Positions 1 to 6,755 of a stretch of DNA of 8,231 nucleotides are shown piece after piece; position 1 is the first letter of the stretch; each line of letters begins with the position of its first letter. The notes under the pieces were generated by a model. The model was not told where the DNA came from and searched no databases. It saw only the letters and a list, made by a program, of their open reading frames with translations. The stretch is from an uncultured Spirochaetaceae bacterium (GTDB taxonomy: Bacteria > Spirochaetota > Spirochaetia > Treponematales > Treponemataceae), in contig CADBRC010000236.1 in the NCBI GenBank assembly GCA_902796985.1, forward strand, positions 1 through 8,231. The letters are read 5' to 3'. The translations under genes and the position numbers were made by a program.

Positions 1-232
1 CGTGCAGATTATGAGCGGCATCTTCTTCCAGTCGCTCGGTTACCCCGTGCAGGCTTCCATTCTCTCCCTGTCCAAGCAGATTATCTTCCAGGTGCCCGCA
101 ACCCTGATTCTCCCCATATTCATGGGGGTGGAAGGTGCACTGTGGGCAGGACCGGTCTCTGACCTCCTGTCCATCCTGCTGACGGTAATCCTGCTCCTCG
201 TCTACTGGAAAAAGATTTTCACCAAGCAGTAA
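1..232 (+). CDS. MATE family multidrug/Na+ efflux transporter, C-terminal fragment
   Basis: This is the last ~76 residues of an inner-membrane multidrug and toxin extrusion antiporter; the frame is already open at base 2, so the gene enters from the left edge and its true start is not visible. The fragment contains the MATE-typical run FFQSLGYPVQASILSLSKQ, a cytoplasmic loop between two helices, then LPIFMGVEGALWAGPVSDLL, and a final hydrophobic helix (about residues 54-68) ending in a short basic tail. Proteins of this family exchange Na+ or H+ for cationic drugs or metabolites; the substrate cannot be told from this piece. The stop (TAA, 230-232) is 12 bp before rpoN, so the two are probably co-transcribed. 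The family call is recalled pattern recognition and is firm; the subfamily is not resolved. Confidence 0.88.
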   Translation, partial: VQIMSGIFFQSLGYPVQASILSLSKQIIFQVPATLILPIFMGVEGALWAGPVSDLLSILLTVILLLVYWKKIFTKQ

Positions 233-244
233 AAGGCGGACTGA

Positions 245-1696
245 ATGGCGGCATCAGGTCTTTCGCAGAGGCAGAAACAGTCTCAGATTCAGGCGATGGG
301 TCAGAGCCAGATTCAGTCCCTGGAAATCCTGTCGATGGGAGGCGACGACCTGCGGGAAGCCGTTTACAAGGAAGTGCAGGACAACCCCGCCCTCGTCATA
401 ACCAGGGATGCCGGAGGGGGAAACGTCCGCCTGAGCCATGCCCTCCCGGATGCTACCCGGGTTTCTTCTTCGGCAGCGGCAGGGGAACAGGAGAGCGACC
501 GGCATCAGGCCGCGCTGGAAGCACGCGCGGACACCCGGCTTTCCCTGCAGGACCAGCTCCTGTCCCAGCTGCATGTACAGAGGCTTTCGGAAGAGGAGAT
601 GCGGCTGGGAGAGCGGCTCATCGGCAACCTGGATTCCCGGGGCTTCCACATACTCGCCCCTGTATCCCTTCTGGATAAGGACAGCACTGAGGGAGAATCA
701 ATGCTGCAAAAGCTCATTCCCCTTATCCAGTCACTCGACCCGGCCGGCTGCTGCTGCAAGGACACGGAAGAAAGCCTCCTCGTGCAGGCCCGCCAGCGCC
801 CTTCCCCTCCCCGCCTCGCCCTCTTCCTGCTGGACGGGCACTTGGATTTCCTGAACCCTCCCGTTGTCTCCTCCATCGTCCGCAAGTCACAGGCATTCTT
901 TGAGGCACGGTCCAAACTGTTCGGCGTAAAGGAGAATCCTGACTGGAAGGACATGCGGATAGACGCGAATGCCGCAGAAAATGCCCTCACCTTCATCCGC
1001 ACGCTGGATCCCTTCCCCGCCCGGGACTACAGTACTGCCGAGACCCGCTACATCGCCCCGGACGTATACGTAGAGAGAATTCCCGGAGATGACGCCGAAG
1101 AGGTGCAGGAAGATTTCAGCAGGGGTATCATCGTGCAGGACGGGAGCGCGTGGCGGGTCCGCCTTACTTCGAGCATACCGGCCGTGGGCATCAACCCCTC
1201 CTACAAGAACTATAGTGGTACGGACAGTACCGCCGTCATACGAACGGGAATACGGCGGGCAAAGGAATTCATCAGCGCCCTGGAAGAACGGCAGGACACC
1301 CTGCTCCGGGGAAGCTGCATGATTGTAAAAAGGCAGCATGCGTTCTTTGAGTCAGGACCGGGAAACCTCGTAACCTTCAGGCAGAAGGATGTTGCATCCG
1401 TCCTGGGCCTTCATGAGGCAACGATCTCCCGCATGGCGGGCAGCAAATACCTGCAATGCTCATGGGGCCTGTTTCCCCTGAAATATTTCTTCCTCTCTCC
1501 CGCCGGCCCGGAGAAGGAGGAAGGGGAACCTGCCGCCAGCCGGGATCAGATTAAGGCGGAAATACGGAAAATCATAAAAGAACAGGAAGCTGACGGCGGC
1601 AAAAAGATTTCCGACCAGAAGATAAGCGATATCCTTGCCGGGCGGGGCATTAAAGTCGCCCGCCGCACGGTCGCCAAGTACCGTGCGGATATGTGA
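245..1696 (+). CDS. rpoN: RNA polymerase sigma-54 factor RpoN
   Basis: Alternative sigma factor that directs RNA polymerase to -24/-12 promoters and needs an AAA+ enhancer-binding protein for open-complex formation. Of 483 residues, about 1-50 form the Gln-rich activator-interacting region I (QSQIQSLEILSM, then DLREAVYKEVQDNPAL). About 95-300 form the core-binding domain (LSLQDQLLSQL, LIGNLDSRGF). The DNA-binding part has the signature helix-turn-helix at 380-400 (QKDVASVLGLHEATISRM), then KYLQC and GLFPLKYFF. The RpoN box ARRTVAKYR lies at 472-480 and contacts the -24 element. The protein stops three residues after the box, without the usual short tail after it. The ATG at 245 has an AGGCGGA-type ribosome site about 5 nt upstream and gives a complete region I. 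No activator gene or obvious -24/-12 promoter is in the window. It converges on the YggT gene with 8 bp between stops. Confidence 0.96.
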   Translation: MAASGLSQRQKQSQIQAMGQSQIQSLEILSMGGDDLREAVYKEVQDNPALVITRDAGGGNVRLSHALPDATRVSSSAAAGEQESDRHQAALEARADTRLSLQDQLLSQLHVQRLSEEEMRLGERLIGNLDSRGFHILAPVSLLDKDSTEGESMLQKLIPLIQSLDPAGCCCKDTEESLLVQARQRPSPPRLALFLLDGHLDFLNPPVVSSIVRKSQAFFEARSKLFGVKENPDWKDMRIDANAAENALTFIRTLDPFPARDYSTAETRYIAPDVYVERIPGDDAEEVQEDFSRGIIVQDGSAWRVRLTSSIPAVGINPSYKNYSGTDSTAVIRTGIRRAKEFISALEERQDTLLRGSCMIVKRQHAFFESGPGNLVTFRQKDVASVLGLHEATISRMAGSKYLQCSWGLFPLKYFFLSPAGPEKEEGEPAASRDQIKAEIRKIIKEQEADGGKKISDQKISDILAGRGIKVARRTVAKYRADM

Positions 1697-1704
1697 CGGC
1701 AGTA

Positions 1705-2301
1705 TTAGAGGGGCAGTCCTGCCAGCATGCCCGCGCACAGGGAGAAGACTATCTGAACAATCAGGTTCAGGACAATCAGCGTGACTATCGCAATGATGAG
1801 CCCGGTCTTATAGCTTATCTGCCTGTCACCGGCGAACGTCCTCGATATTGACGTGACGACAGGTCCGAGCATCTGGTCAATCTGATAGGTCAGGCTGCTG
1901 CTGGAGAAAGCCCCCCCCGTTACGAATATCATGATAAGACGGATAACAAACAGCAGGATGAGCAGGCTTATGACGGAAGACACGATGCTCCCTGTGGTCT
2001 GCACGAGCAGCGAAAGGACGCTTCCCAGCTTGAGCACAGGGCTGTTGGCAAGATGGCTTAAAATAGTGCTGACGGCGCCGAGAAGACAGAGGGCTATCGC
2101 GGGGCTGAAGTCCAGACCGCCTATCCTCATCCAGCGTATGCCGTGGAACAGATCAAGATACGGATCACACACTGACGAAAGGAACTTCGTCGCCGGATGG
2201 AAGGTCGCCCTGGGTATCCATGTCAAAATGATGCGCACAACACATACGATTGCATAAATCGAAGTCAAAGAGGCGAGAATCGCAAAAACCGTCCTAAGCA
2301 T
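1705..2301 (-). CDS. YggT-family integral membrane protein with two YggT repeats
   Basis: A 198-residue membrane protein made of two tandem YggT units. Unit 1 is about residues 1-85, with helices near 4-28 and 66-85 and the loop PATKFLSSVCDPYLDLFHGI. Unit 2 is about 98-195, with helices near 100-127 and 166-190 and the matching loop LTYQIDQMLGPVVTSISRTF. The helix ends VVRIILTWIP and VIRLIMIFVTG align, supporting internal duplication. YggT/YlmG relatives are linked to cell division, nucleoid or plastid division and osmotic tolerance; the biochemical role is unknown. It is the last gene of the ftsK-GH18-yggT transcript, 30 bp after the GH18 stop, with AGGAAGG 10 nt before the ATG. Codons 127-131 contain eight consecutive G on the coding strand. 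Family confident; function not assigned. Confidence 0.87.
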   Translation of the reverse strand: MLRTVFAILASLTSIYAIVCVVRIILTWIPRATFHPATKFLSSVCDPYLDLFHGIRWMRIGGLDFSPAIALCLLGAVSTILSHLANSPVLKLGSVLSLLVQTTGSIVSSVISLLILLFVIRLIMIFVTGGAFSSSSLTYQIDQMLGPVVTSISRTFAGDRQISYKTGLIIAIVTLIVLNLIVQIVFSLCAGMLAGLPL

Positions 2302-2331
2302 ACTCTATAAACCTTCCTGTTTTTTCCTTAC

Positions 2332-3426
2332 TTATTTTATAACGAGCCAGTCCCAGAAACTGGGGTCTTCCTGTCCGATACGCCAGAAGCCTATTCTGCT
2401 GCAGCCCGCCTCCTGATACTGCTTGCACTTTTCGACGGTAGAGTAGGCATCCTCAAAGTAGCCCGTCACCTTTATCGTCTTATCAAAGCTAAAGTAGGGG
2501 ACGCCGTTGTCACGCTCCACCTCGCGCACATCGTTCTCTCCCATTATGCGGTTTATCCCGGAGAAATACCAGGCCTGCCCGTAAGACTCCTCCTGCCAGG
2601 TCCTGCCGTAGAAAGGCAGGCCCATGACGACCTTCTTCTTGGGGAGGACTGACAGGGCGTAGTCGGCTATCCTGCGGCACCAGTCCGTGCTCGCAATCGC
2701 ACCGGGTTTGCTCGTACTCCAGTGCTCGTCGTAGGCCATGATGAAAATCCTGTCCACGTAGGGCTCCAGCTTTACATAGTTGAATGCATCGTCGGAGATT
2801 GTCTTGAGGCGGGCGGGCACGGCAACCGTCAGCCATTTTTCCTGCCCCAGACTTGTCCGCATGTCTCGGATGAAGTTGCGGAAGTTCTGCACGTCGCGGG
2901 CAGGGATAAGCTCAAAGTCTATGTTTATGCCGTCATATCCTTTCGCCGCCTCTGTCAGCGTCGCGATAATCTTCTTTGTTATACCGTACTGGGGATCAAG
3001 GACGAAATGCGCGAGGGACCTGCTCTGGCAGGTGACGCTCAGGTGCTTGCGTCCCTTGAAGGAGTCGAACTTTGAAGCCTTGGGAATGCTGTCAAACTCA
3101 CCGTAGGCGTTCACGTCCGCGCTGAAGTAGACCAGGTCGGTCACCTTCATGTCGTTCTTGAACTCATACTCCCTGTTCTGCATGACGTAACCCCAGACCT
3201 CGTGGAATTCCACGGGACCACCAACGGGTATATCGTGAAAATAGGAGAACTCGCCCTTCTCCACTTTTCTCTCGGACTCCTCGCTCGCGACGGCGGTATT
3301 CTCGCCCTTCTCGTCCAACGTAACGGGATTTTCCGTCTTGGTGGTGTCCTTAGTCCCGTTCGCAACGCACAGGGCGATGCAGAATGCGAAAACAAATATG
3401 GATAATCCTATATAACGATATTTCAT
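2332..3426 (-). CDS. Secreted glycoside hydrolase family 18 (chitinase/cortex-lytic-like) protein
   Basis: A 364-residue exported protein with a GH18 TIM-barrel. Residues 4-22 form a hydrophobic signal sequence; Ala-22 is a plausible signal peptidase I site (CVA), and the cysteine at 20 lacks a good lipobox. A Lys/Glu/Thr-rich linker (about 24-62) precedes the barrel. The catalytic strand reads DGINIDFE: D165, D170 and proton donor E172 are present, and the second Asp of DxxDxDxE is N168. Other GH18 landmarks are MAYDEHW (230-236), MGLPFYGRTW (268-277) and the C-terminal strand Trp in GFWRIG (346-351). The fold cleaves beta-1,4 GlcNAc linkages; with ftsK immediately upstream, peptidoglycan is a more likely target than chitin, but that is inference. 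There is no LysM or other binding module. The start is supported by GAGAGGG 5 nt before the ATG; it begins 14 bp after the ftsK stop. Confidence 0.87.
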   Translation of the reverse strand: MKYRYIGLSIFVFAFCIALCVANGTKDTTKTENPVTLDEKGENTAVASEESERKVEKGEFSYFHDIPVGGPVEFHEVWGYVMQNREYEFKNDMKVTDLVYFSADVNAYGEFDSIPKASKFDSFKGRKHLSVTCQSRSLAHFVLDPQYGITKKIIATLTEAAKGYDGINIDFELIPARDVQNFRNFIRDMRTSLGQEKWLTVAVPARLKTISDDAFNYVKLEPYVDRIFIMAYDEHWSTSKPGAIASTDWCRRIADYALSVLPKKKVVMGLPFYGRTWQEESYGQAWYFSGINRIMGENDVREVERDNGVPYFSFDKTIKVTGYFEDAYSTVEKCKQYQEAGCSRIGFWRIGQEDPSFWDWLVIK

Positions 3427-3440
3427 TTTTACCCTCTCTT

Positions 3441-6389
3441 CTACGGAACCTGAATCAGCTCGCGGGGCTTGCTGCCCTGCGCCGGGCCGACTATGCCGCG
3501 CTCCTCCATCTCCTCCACCAGGCGGGCCGCACGGTTGTAGCCGATCTTGAGCCGCCTCTGGATGTAGGACGCACTCGCCTTGCCAGCCTGAACCACGATG
3601 TCCAAAGCCCTGTCGTACAGAGGATCGTTTCCGTCGCTGAACGTCATCGGCTCGGCATCATCATCGTCGTCGTCCGGAACAAAAATCTCATCGTCAATAT
3701 ACTCCGGCTCGCCCCATTCCTTGACAGCAGAGACGACGTTCTCCACCTCCTGGTCGGAGACAAAAGCACCCTGTATACGTACCGGGAAGGGATCCGTAGA
3801 ACTCGCATAGAGCATGTCTCCCATTCCGAGAAGCTTCTCCGCCCCCATCTGGTCTATGATAACACGGCTGTCCGTCTTGCTCGCCACCATGAACGCAATG
3901 CGGCTCGGTATGTTCGCCTTTATCAGGCCGGTAATCACGTCTATGGAAGGACGCTGGGTCGCAAGTACCAGGTGAATTCCGACCGCGCGGCTCATCGCAG
4001 CAAGGCGGGCCAGAACGCTTTCCAGCTGCTTGCCGGTCGTCGCCATAAGGTCAGCGAACTCGTCAATGACGACTATCATGTACGGAAGCTTCTCGGCTGC
4101 TATGTGCCGGTCAGAAATCTTCTTGTTGTAGCTTGAGATGTCCCTCGCACCCACACCGTCAAGCAGGGAGTAACGCCGCTCCATTTCACAGAGACAGTAC
4201 TGAAGTGCCTGCATCGCCCGCTTGGGCTCCGTAATGACCGGAGTAAGCAGGTGGGGTATATCGTTGTAGAGCTTGAGCTCGACGATTTTGGGATCGATGA
4301 GGATCATCTTAACCTGATCCGGGCTTCTCTTGTAGAGGATGGAAAGAATCATCGAGTTGACGCAGACCGACTTTCCGCTACCGGTAGAACCGGCTATGAG
4401 CAGGTGGGGAGTCTTGACCAGGTCGATGACGACCTTCTCGCCCTGTATGTTCTTGCCGAGCACGACAGGAACGCCGAACTTCTTCCATTCAGGCAAATCC
4501 TGCTCAATGCACTCGCGGAAGGAGACGGTCGCCCGTCTCTTGTTCGGTATCTCAATTCCTACGGCCTTCTTGCCGGGAATCGGGGCGACAATGCGGACTG
4601 AACTTGCCGCAAGGCGGAGGGCTATGTTGTCCTGCAGGCTCGCGATTTTGGACAACTTGACCCCGGGTGCGGGGAGCAGTTCGAACATCGTGACGACAGG
4701 CCCCTTGCGGATGCCCGTCACGTCAGCCTTTATACTGAACTCGCTGAGCGTCGCCATCAGGTTGGCTGCAGCCTGTTTGGTCTCGTCATCGATAATCCAG
4801 TAGGGATTGTCATCGTACTCATTGAGAAGCTCTGTGGAAATGTCATAGGGGGCACGGGGTTTTGCCGGAACTGCCGGAGCAGCAAGCATGCTCGCCCTCG
4901 GTATCACGGGCTCAGGCACAAGCTCTCCGTGAGCGTCGCCAGAGGCATCGTCCGGGTCGAGCAGGGCATCCACGTGCTGGGGCAAAACTTCCTCTTCCTG
5001 AGGCTCCTCCTCTTCCTCTGTGACAACGGATTCCTCTTCTACAATGTCGAAGTCACTGGACTCCTCCGACGGAAGCTCCTCCGCCATCTCCTCCTCTTCC
5101 TCGATGTTGACTTCTTCGTCTATGTCCAGAAGCTGCTCATCGGCCTGCAGCTGCCCGTCATCCGCTTCATCGGTCAGCCCGTCAGAGAGCACGTCATCCG
5201 GCTCCCCGGCCGCTGCATCCTGAACCTGTGCGTCCATATACTGCGGGGGCATCTCGTCCCCTGCTTCCATCTGGGCATCGTAGTCCATCTTCTCAAAGAC
5301 GGGAGAAAGGGACGGCATGGCAGCCAGAGGCTGGCTTTCCATCAGGACAGGCCGGACCTCATGCTCCTCCACAGGCAGCTCGTCCATGACGGGAGCTTCC
5401 TCACATACCATGATGGCGTTTGCCAGGCGGATGAGGTCTGAATGAGTAATGGCATACTCCACCGCAATGCCCTCAAGCGGACCGTCCTCATAGGCATCGA
5501 TGTAATCGTCGTAACCAACATCCCCCCCGGTGAGCTGTTCCTTCACAGGAGCAGACGAGGACTCCTCCTGCGGGGTTTCCTCCAGCAGGTTGCCGTCTGC
5601 ATCGAACATGCCGTTGACAGCGGCATCTATGCTCCGTGCGACGGCCTGCTCTATCGCGGCATCTTCATCGAGGAGCCCGTCATTCGTGGGGATATCCGGC
5701 TCGTCATAGGTCTCGTATGCCTCATCGAAAAGCCTGTCGTCATCAGCGGCCTGCACGGCACTGACAGAAGCTGCCTCTGACTTCCCGGCGGTAAGCGGAG
5801 TCCCGGCTTCCTCCATGTTCACGTCGTCATCCTGCTCATCCGGCACGTCCTTCTTGAGCTTGAGCGTGAAAGACTCCTTGTTCTTCCTGATGAAGCTGCT
5901 CGCCGTGAGCAGAGTCTTTTCCTTGTAGGCCCGCAGTCTGGGTTTAATTTCTTTGCGGAGTGACGGAGTGGACAGAACGAGGGCTGTCAGGTATTCCATG
6001 ACGGCAACAAGGATCGCAATGGCCATGAGAATGATGATTTTGGTAACGGCAACGGGGCCTATGTCCTCTACGGCAATCCTGCGGGCAGTATGCTCGGCAA
6101 AAGCAATCGTAAAAAAGGGAATGAAGCTCATGGCAAGGCAGATGAGCCCCTGAGGAGACCAGTGCTCGTCCATGCAGAAAAGCCCCGACACAACGAGGAA
6201 TATGGGAATAAGGAATGATGAGAATCCGTATACTGAGTAAAGCGCATTGCCAAGACTGGCGGCCAGTCCGCCGCTCCCTGCGCCAGACGGAAGCAGCCCT
6301 GCTATCAGGATGACCGTAAGGGCCAGTGCAAGAGTGAAAAGCACGTAGCTTACGGCGGCTGTCATTCTGTTATTCGTTTTTTTAAACAT
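3441..6389 (-). CDS. ftsK: DNA translocase FtsK/SpoIIIE
   Basis: Septum-anchored, ATP-driven DNA pump that clears and aligns chromosome ends during division and activates XerCD at dif. Numbering is from the ATG at 6389 (982 residues). Four N-terminal helices lie near 13-33, 53-72, 81-98 and 113-140. A strongly acidic Asp/Glu/Ser/Pro-rich linker runs from about 185 to 514. The motor (about 515-890) has Walker A GSTGSGKS (667-674, K673), Walker B VVIDEFADLM (773-782, D776 and E777) and the conserved LATQRPSIDVITG segment. After a run of six Asp comes the winged-helix gamma domain (922-982, RRLKIGYNRAARLVEEMEE), which reads polar KOPS sequences. A GTG at 6398 would add three residues, but it lies inside the ribosome site of the ATG. 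It is the first gene of the operon with the GH18 and YggT genes. Confidence 0.96.
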   Translation of the reverse strand: MFKKTNNRMTAAVSYVLFTLALALTVILIAGLLPSGAGSGGLAASLGNALYSVYGFSSFLIPIFLVVSGLFCMDEHWSPQGLICLAMSFIPFFTIAFAEHTARRIAVEDIGPVAVTKIIILMAIAILVAVMEYLTALVLSTPSLRKEIKPRLRAYKEKTLLTASSFIRKNKESFTLKLKKDVPDEQDDDVNMEEAGTPLTAGKSEAASVSAVQAADDDRLFDEAYETYDEPDIPTNDGLLDEDAAIEQAVARSIDAAVNGMFDADGNLLEETPQEESSSAPVKEQLTGGDVGYDDYIDAYEDGPLEGIAVEYAITHSDLIRLANAIMVCEEAPVMDELPVEEHEVRPVLMESQPLAAMPSLSPVFEKMDYDAQMEAGDEMPPQYMDAQVQDAAAGEPDDVLSDGLTDEADDGQLQADEQLLDIDEEVNIEEEEEMAEELPSEESSDFDIVEEESVVTEEEEEPQEEEVLPQHVDALLDPDDASGDAHGELVPEPVIPRASMLAAPAVPAKPRAPYDISTELLNEYDDNPYWIIDDETKQAAANLMATLSEFSIKADVTGIRKGPVVTMFELLPAPGVKLSKIASLQDNIALRLAASSVRIVAPIPGKKAVGIEIPNKRRATVSFRECIEQDLPEWKKFGVPVVLGKNIQGEKVVIDLVKTPHLLIAGSTGSGKSVCVNSMILSILYKRSPDQVKMILIDPKIVELKLYNDIPHLLTPVITEPKRAMQALQYCLCEMERRYSLLDGVGARDISSYNKKISDRHIAAEKLPYMIVVIDEFADLMATTGKQLESVLARLAAMSRAVGIHLVLATQRPSIDVITGLIKANIPSRIAFMVASKTDSRVIIDQMGAEKLLGMGDMLYASSTDPFPVRIQGAFVSDQEVENVVSAVKEWGEPEYIDDEIFVPDDDDDDAEPMTFSDGNDPLYDRALDIVVQAGKASASYIQRRLKIGYNRAARLVEEMEERGIVGPAQGSKPRELIQVP

Positions 6390-6394
6390 AGTAC

Positions 6395-6401
6395 CCACCT
6401 T
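6395..6401 (-). promoter_or_regulatory. Ribosome binding site of ftsK that decides between two starts
   Basis: On the minus strand AAGGTGG lies 5 nt before the ATG at 6389. The alternative GTG start at 6398 is embedded in this motif. The GTG has its own weaker AGGA (6407-6410) 8 nt upstream, so use of GTG cannot be excluded. The ATG is preferred on codon type and site strength. Confidence 0.55.
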
Positions 6402-6419
6402 TTCAATCCTTTTTATCGG

Positions 6420-6425
6420 ATTTTA
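6420..6425 (-). promoter_or_regulatory. Possible -10 element for the ftsK operon
   Basis: The minus strand reads TAAAAT here, about 30 bp before the ftsK ATG, giving a predicted leader of about 25 nt with its ribosome site intact. No good -35 hexamer is found at 16-18 bp spacing, so this is a weak call. Some promoter is expected in 6399-6460 because a terminator-like hairpin separates ftsK from the upstream small gene. Confidence 0.3.
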
Positions 6426-6449
6426 CAGTGGGCAAGTTAAGGGCAGAGC

Positions 6450-6492
6450 GAAAAGAATAAACCTGTTCGGAAACTGAGGTTTCCGAACAGGT
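6450..6492 (-). terminator. Rho-independent terminator-like hairpin after the 73-codon gene; palindrome copy A
   Basis: A perfect 14-bp inverted repeat: arms 6461-6474 (ACCTGTTCGGAAAC) and 6479-6492 (GTTTCCGAACAGGT) around the 4-base loop 6475-6478. It begins 6 bp past the stop codon of the small gene. On the minus strand the stem is followed by TTTATTCTTTT (6450-6460), the U-rich tract expected of an intrinsic terminator. On the plus strand a weaker T-rich run follows, but no plus-strand gene ends here. The same arms recur at 6756-6820. Confidence 0.78.
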
Positions 6493-6498
6493 CTACTT

Positions 6499-6720
6499 TT
6501 ATTCCTCGTCCCCGCCGCCCTCTTCTTCCTCTTCTTCCTCCTTCTTGGGCGGTGGCGGAGGAGGCGCAGCCTTCTTCTTCTTGACCGGTTTGATTTTCTT
6601 GACGTAGTTCTGCACGTAGTTGCCTATTGCCACGAACAGTATCATGAGAACGGTTATGAATATAGTCCTCGGATCCTTAATGACGGCAAGGACAAGCGGG
6701 ACAAAGGCGATTTTTTCCAT
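6499..6720 (-). CDS. Small single-helix membrane protein with Lys/Pro/Glu-rich tail, function unknown
   Basis: I do not recognise this 73-residue protein. Residues 1-17 are short and mildly hydrophobic, 18-36 form one clear transmembrane helix (ITVLMILFVAIGNYV core), and 41-50 are strongly basic, suggesting the tail is cytoplasmic. The tail then has six prolines (53-58), two lysines, seven glutamates (61-67), three glycines and an acidic end. The ATG at 6720 has no Shine-Dalgarno sequence upstream, so translation start is less certain than elsewhere. It is monocistronic: a hairpin terminator starts 6 bp after the stop, and it is divergent from the dehydrogenase. A real gene is supported by the coherent membrane helix, terminator and absence of a better frame; the low-complexity tail weakens this. 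Its charged tail resembles the acidic FtsK linker only in composition. Confidence 0.68.
   Translation of the reverse strand: MEKIAFVPLVLAVIKDPRTIFITVLMILFVAIGNYVQNYVKKIKPVKKKKAAPPPPPPKKEEEEEEEGGGDEE
6520..6547. repeat. Short-period repeat encoding the poly-Glu tail
   Basis: On the plus strand the 9-base unit TCTTCTTCC occurs twice in tandem, followed by an imperfect third unit. It encodes the seven-glutamate run of the small membrane protein on the minus strand. Such tracts can vary in length by slippage; multiples of three would only lengthen or shorten the acidic tail. Confidence 0.6.
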
Positions 6721-6748
6721 ACAGTGAGTATCGGCAGTTCGGGGACAA

Positions 6749-6754
6749 ATATTA
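6749..6754 (-). promoter_or_regulatory. Possible -10 element for the 73-codon gene
   Basis: The minus strand reads TAATAT here, which would put the transcript start about 20 nt before the ATG at 6720. No recognisable -35 box is found at normal spacing; that position falls inside the loop of palindrome copy B. The predicted leader has no ribosome binding site. Weak call. Confidence 0.25.
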
Positions 6755-6755
6755 A

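Noticed and set aside
799..806. CCCTTCCC, complement of a GGGNAGGG KOPS-like octamer
   Set aside because: A single degenerate 8-mer in a GC-rich coding region is expected by chance and the polarity signal of this lineage is unknown.
1639..1662. CGGGCG/CGCCCG inverted repeat near the end of rpoN as a terminator
   Set aside because: Only 6 bp with a 12-base loop, inside the coding sequence of the RpoN box region, and not followed by a T tract.
3384..4136. Long plus-strand open frame opposite the 3' half of ftsK
   Set aside because: The minus strand here encodes an unmistakable FtsK motor with Walker motifs and gamma domain; the plus-strand frame shows no recognisable domain and is a by-product of high GC.
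4929..5441. Plus-strand open frame opposite the FtsK linker
   Set aside because: It is the antisense of the Asp/Glu-rich linker and gives a Leu/His-rich translation with no start signal; no independent support.
6399..6460. Possible dif site near ftsK
   Set aside because: No 28-bp XerCD-like arrangement of two 11-bp arms around a 6-8 bp core is recognisable here or in the other intergenic gaps.
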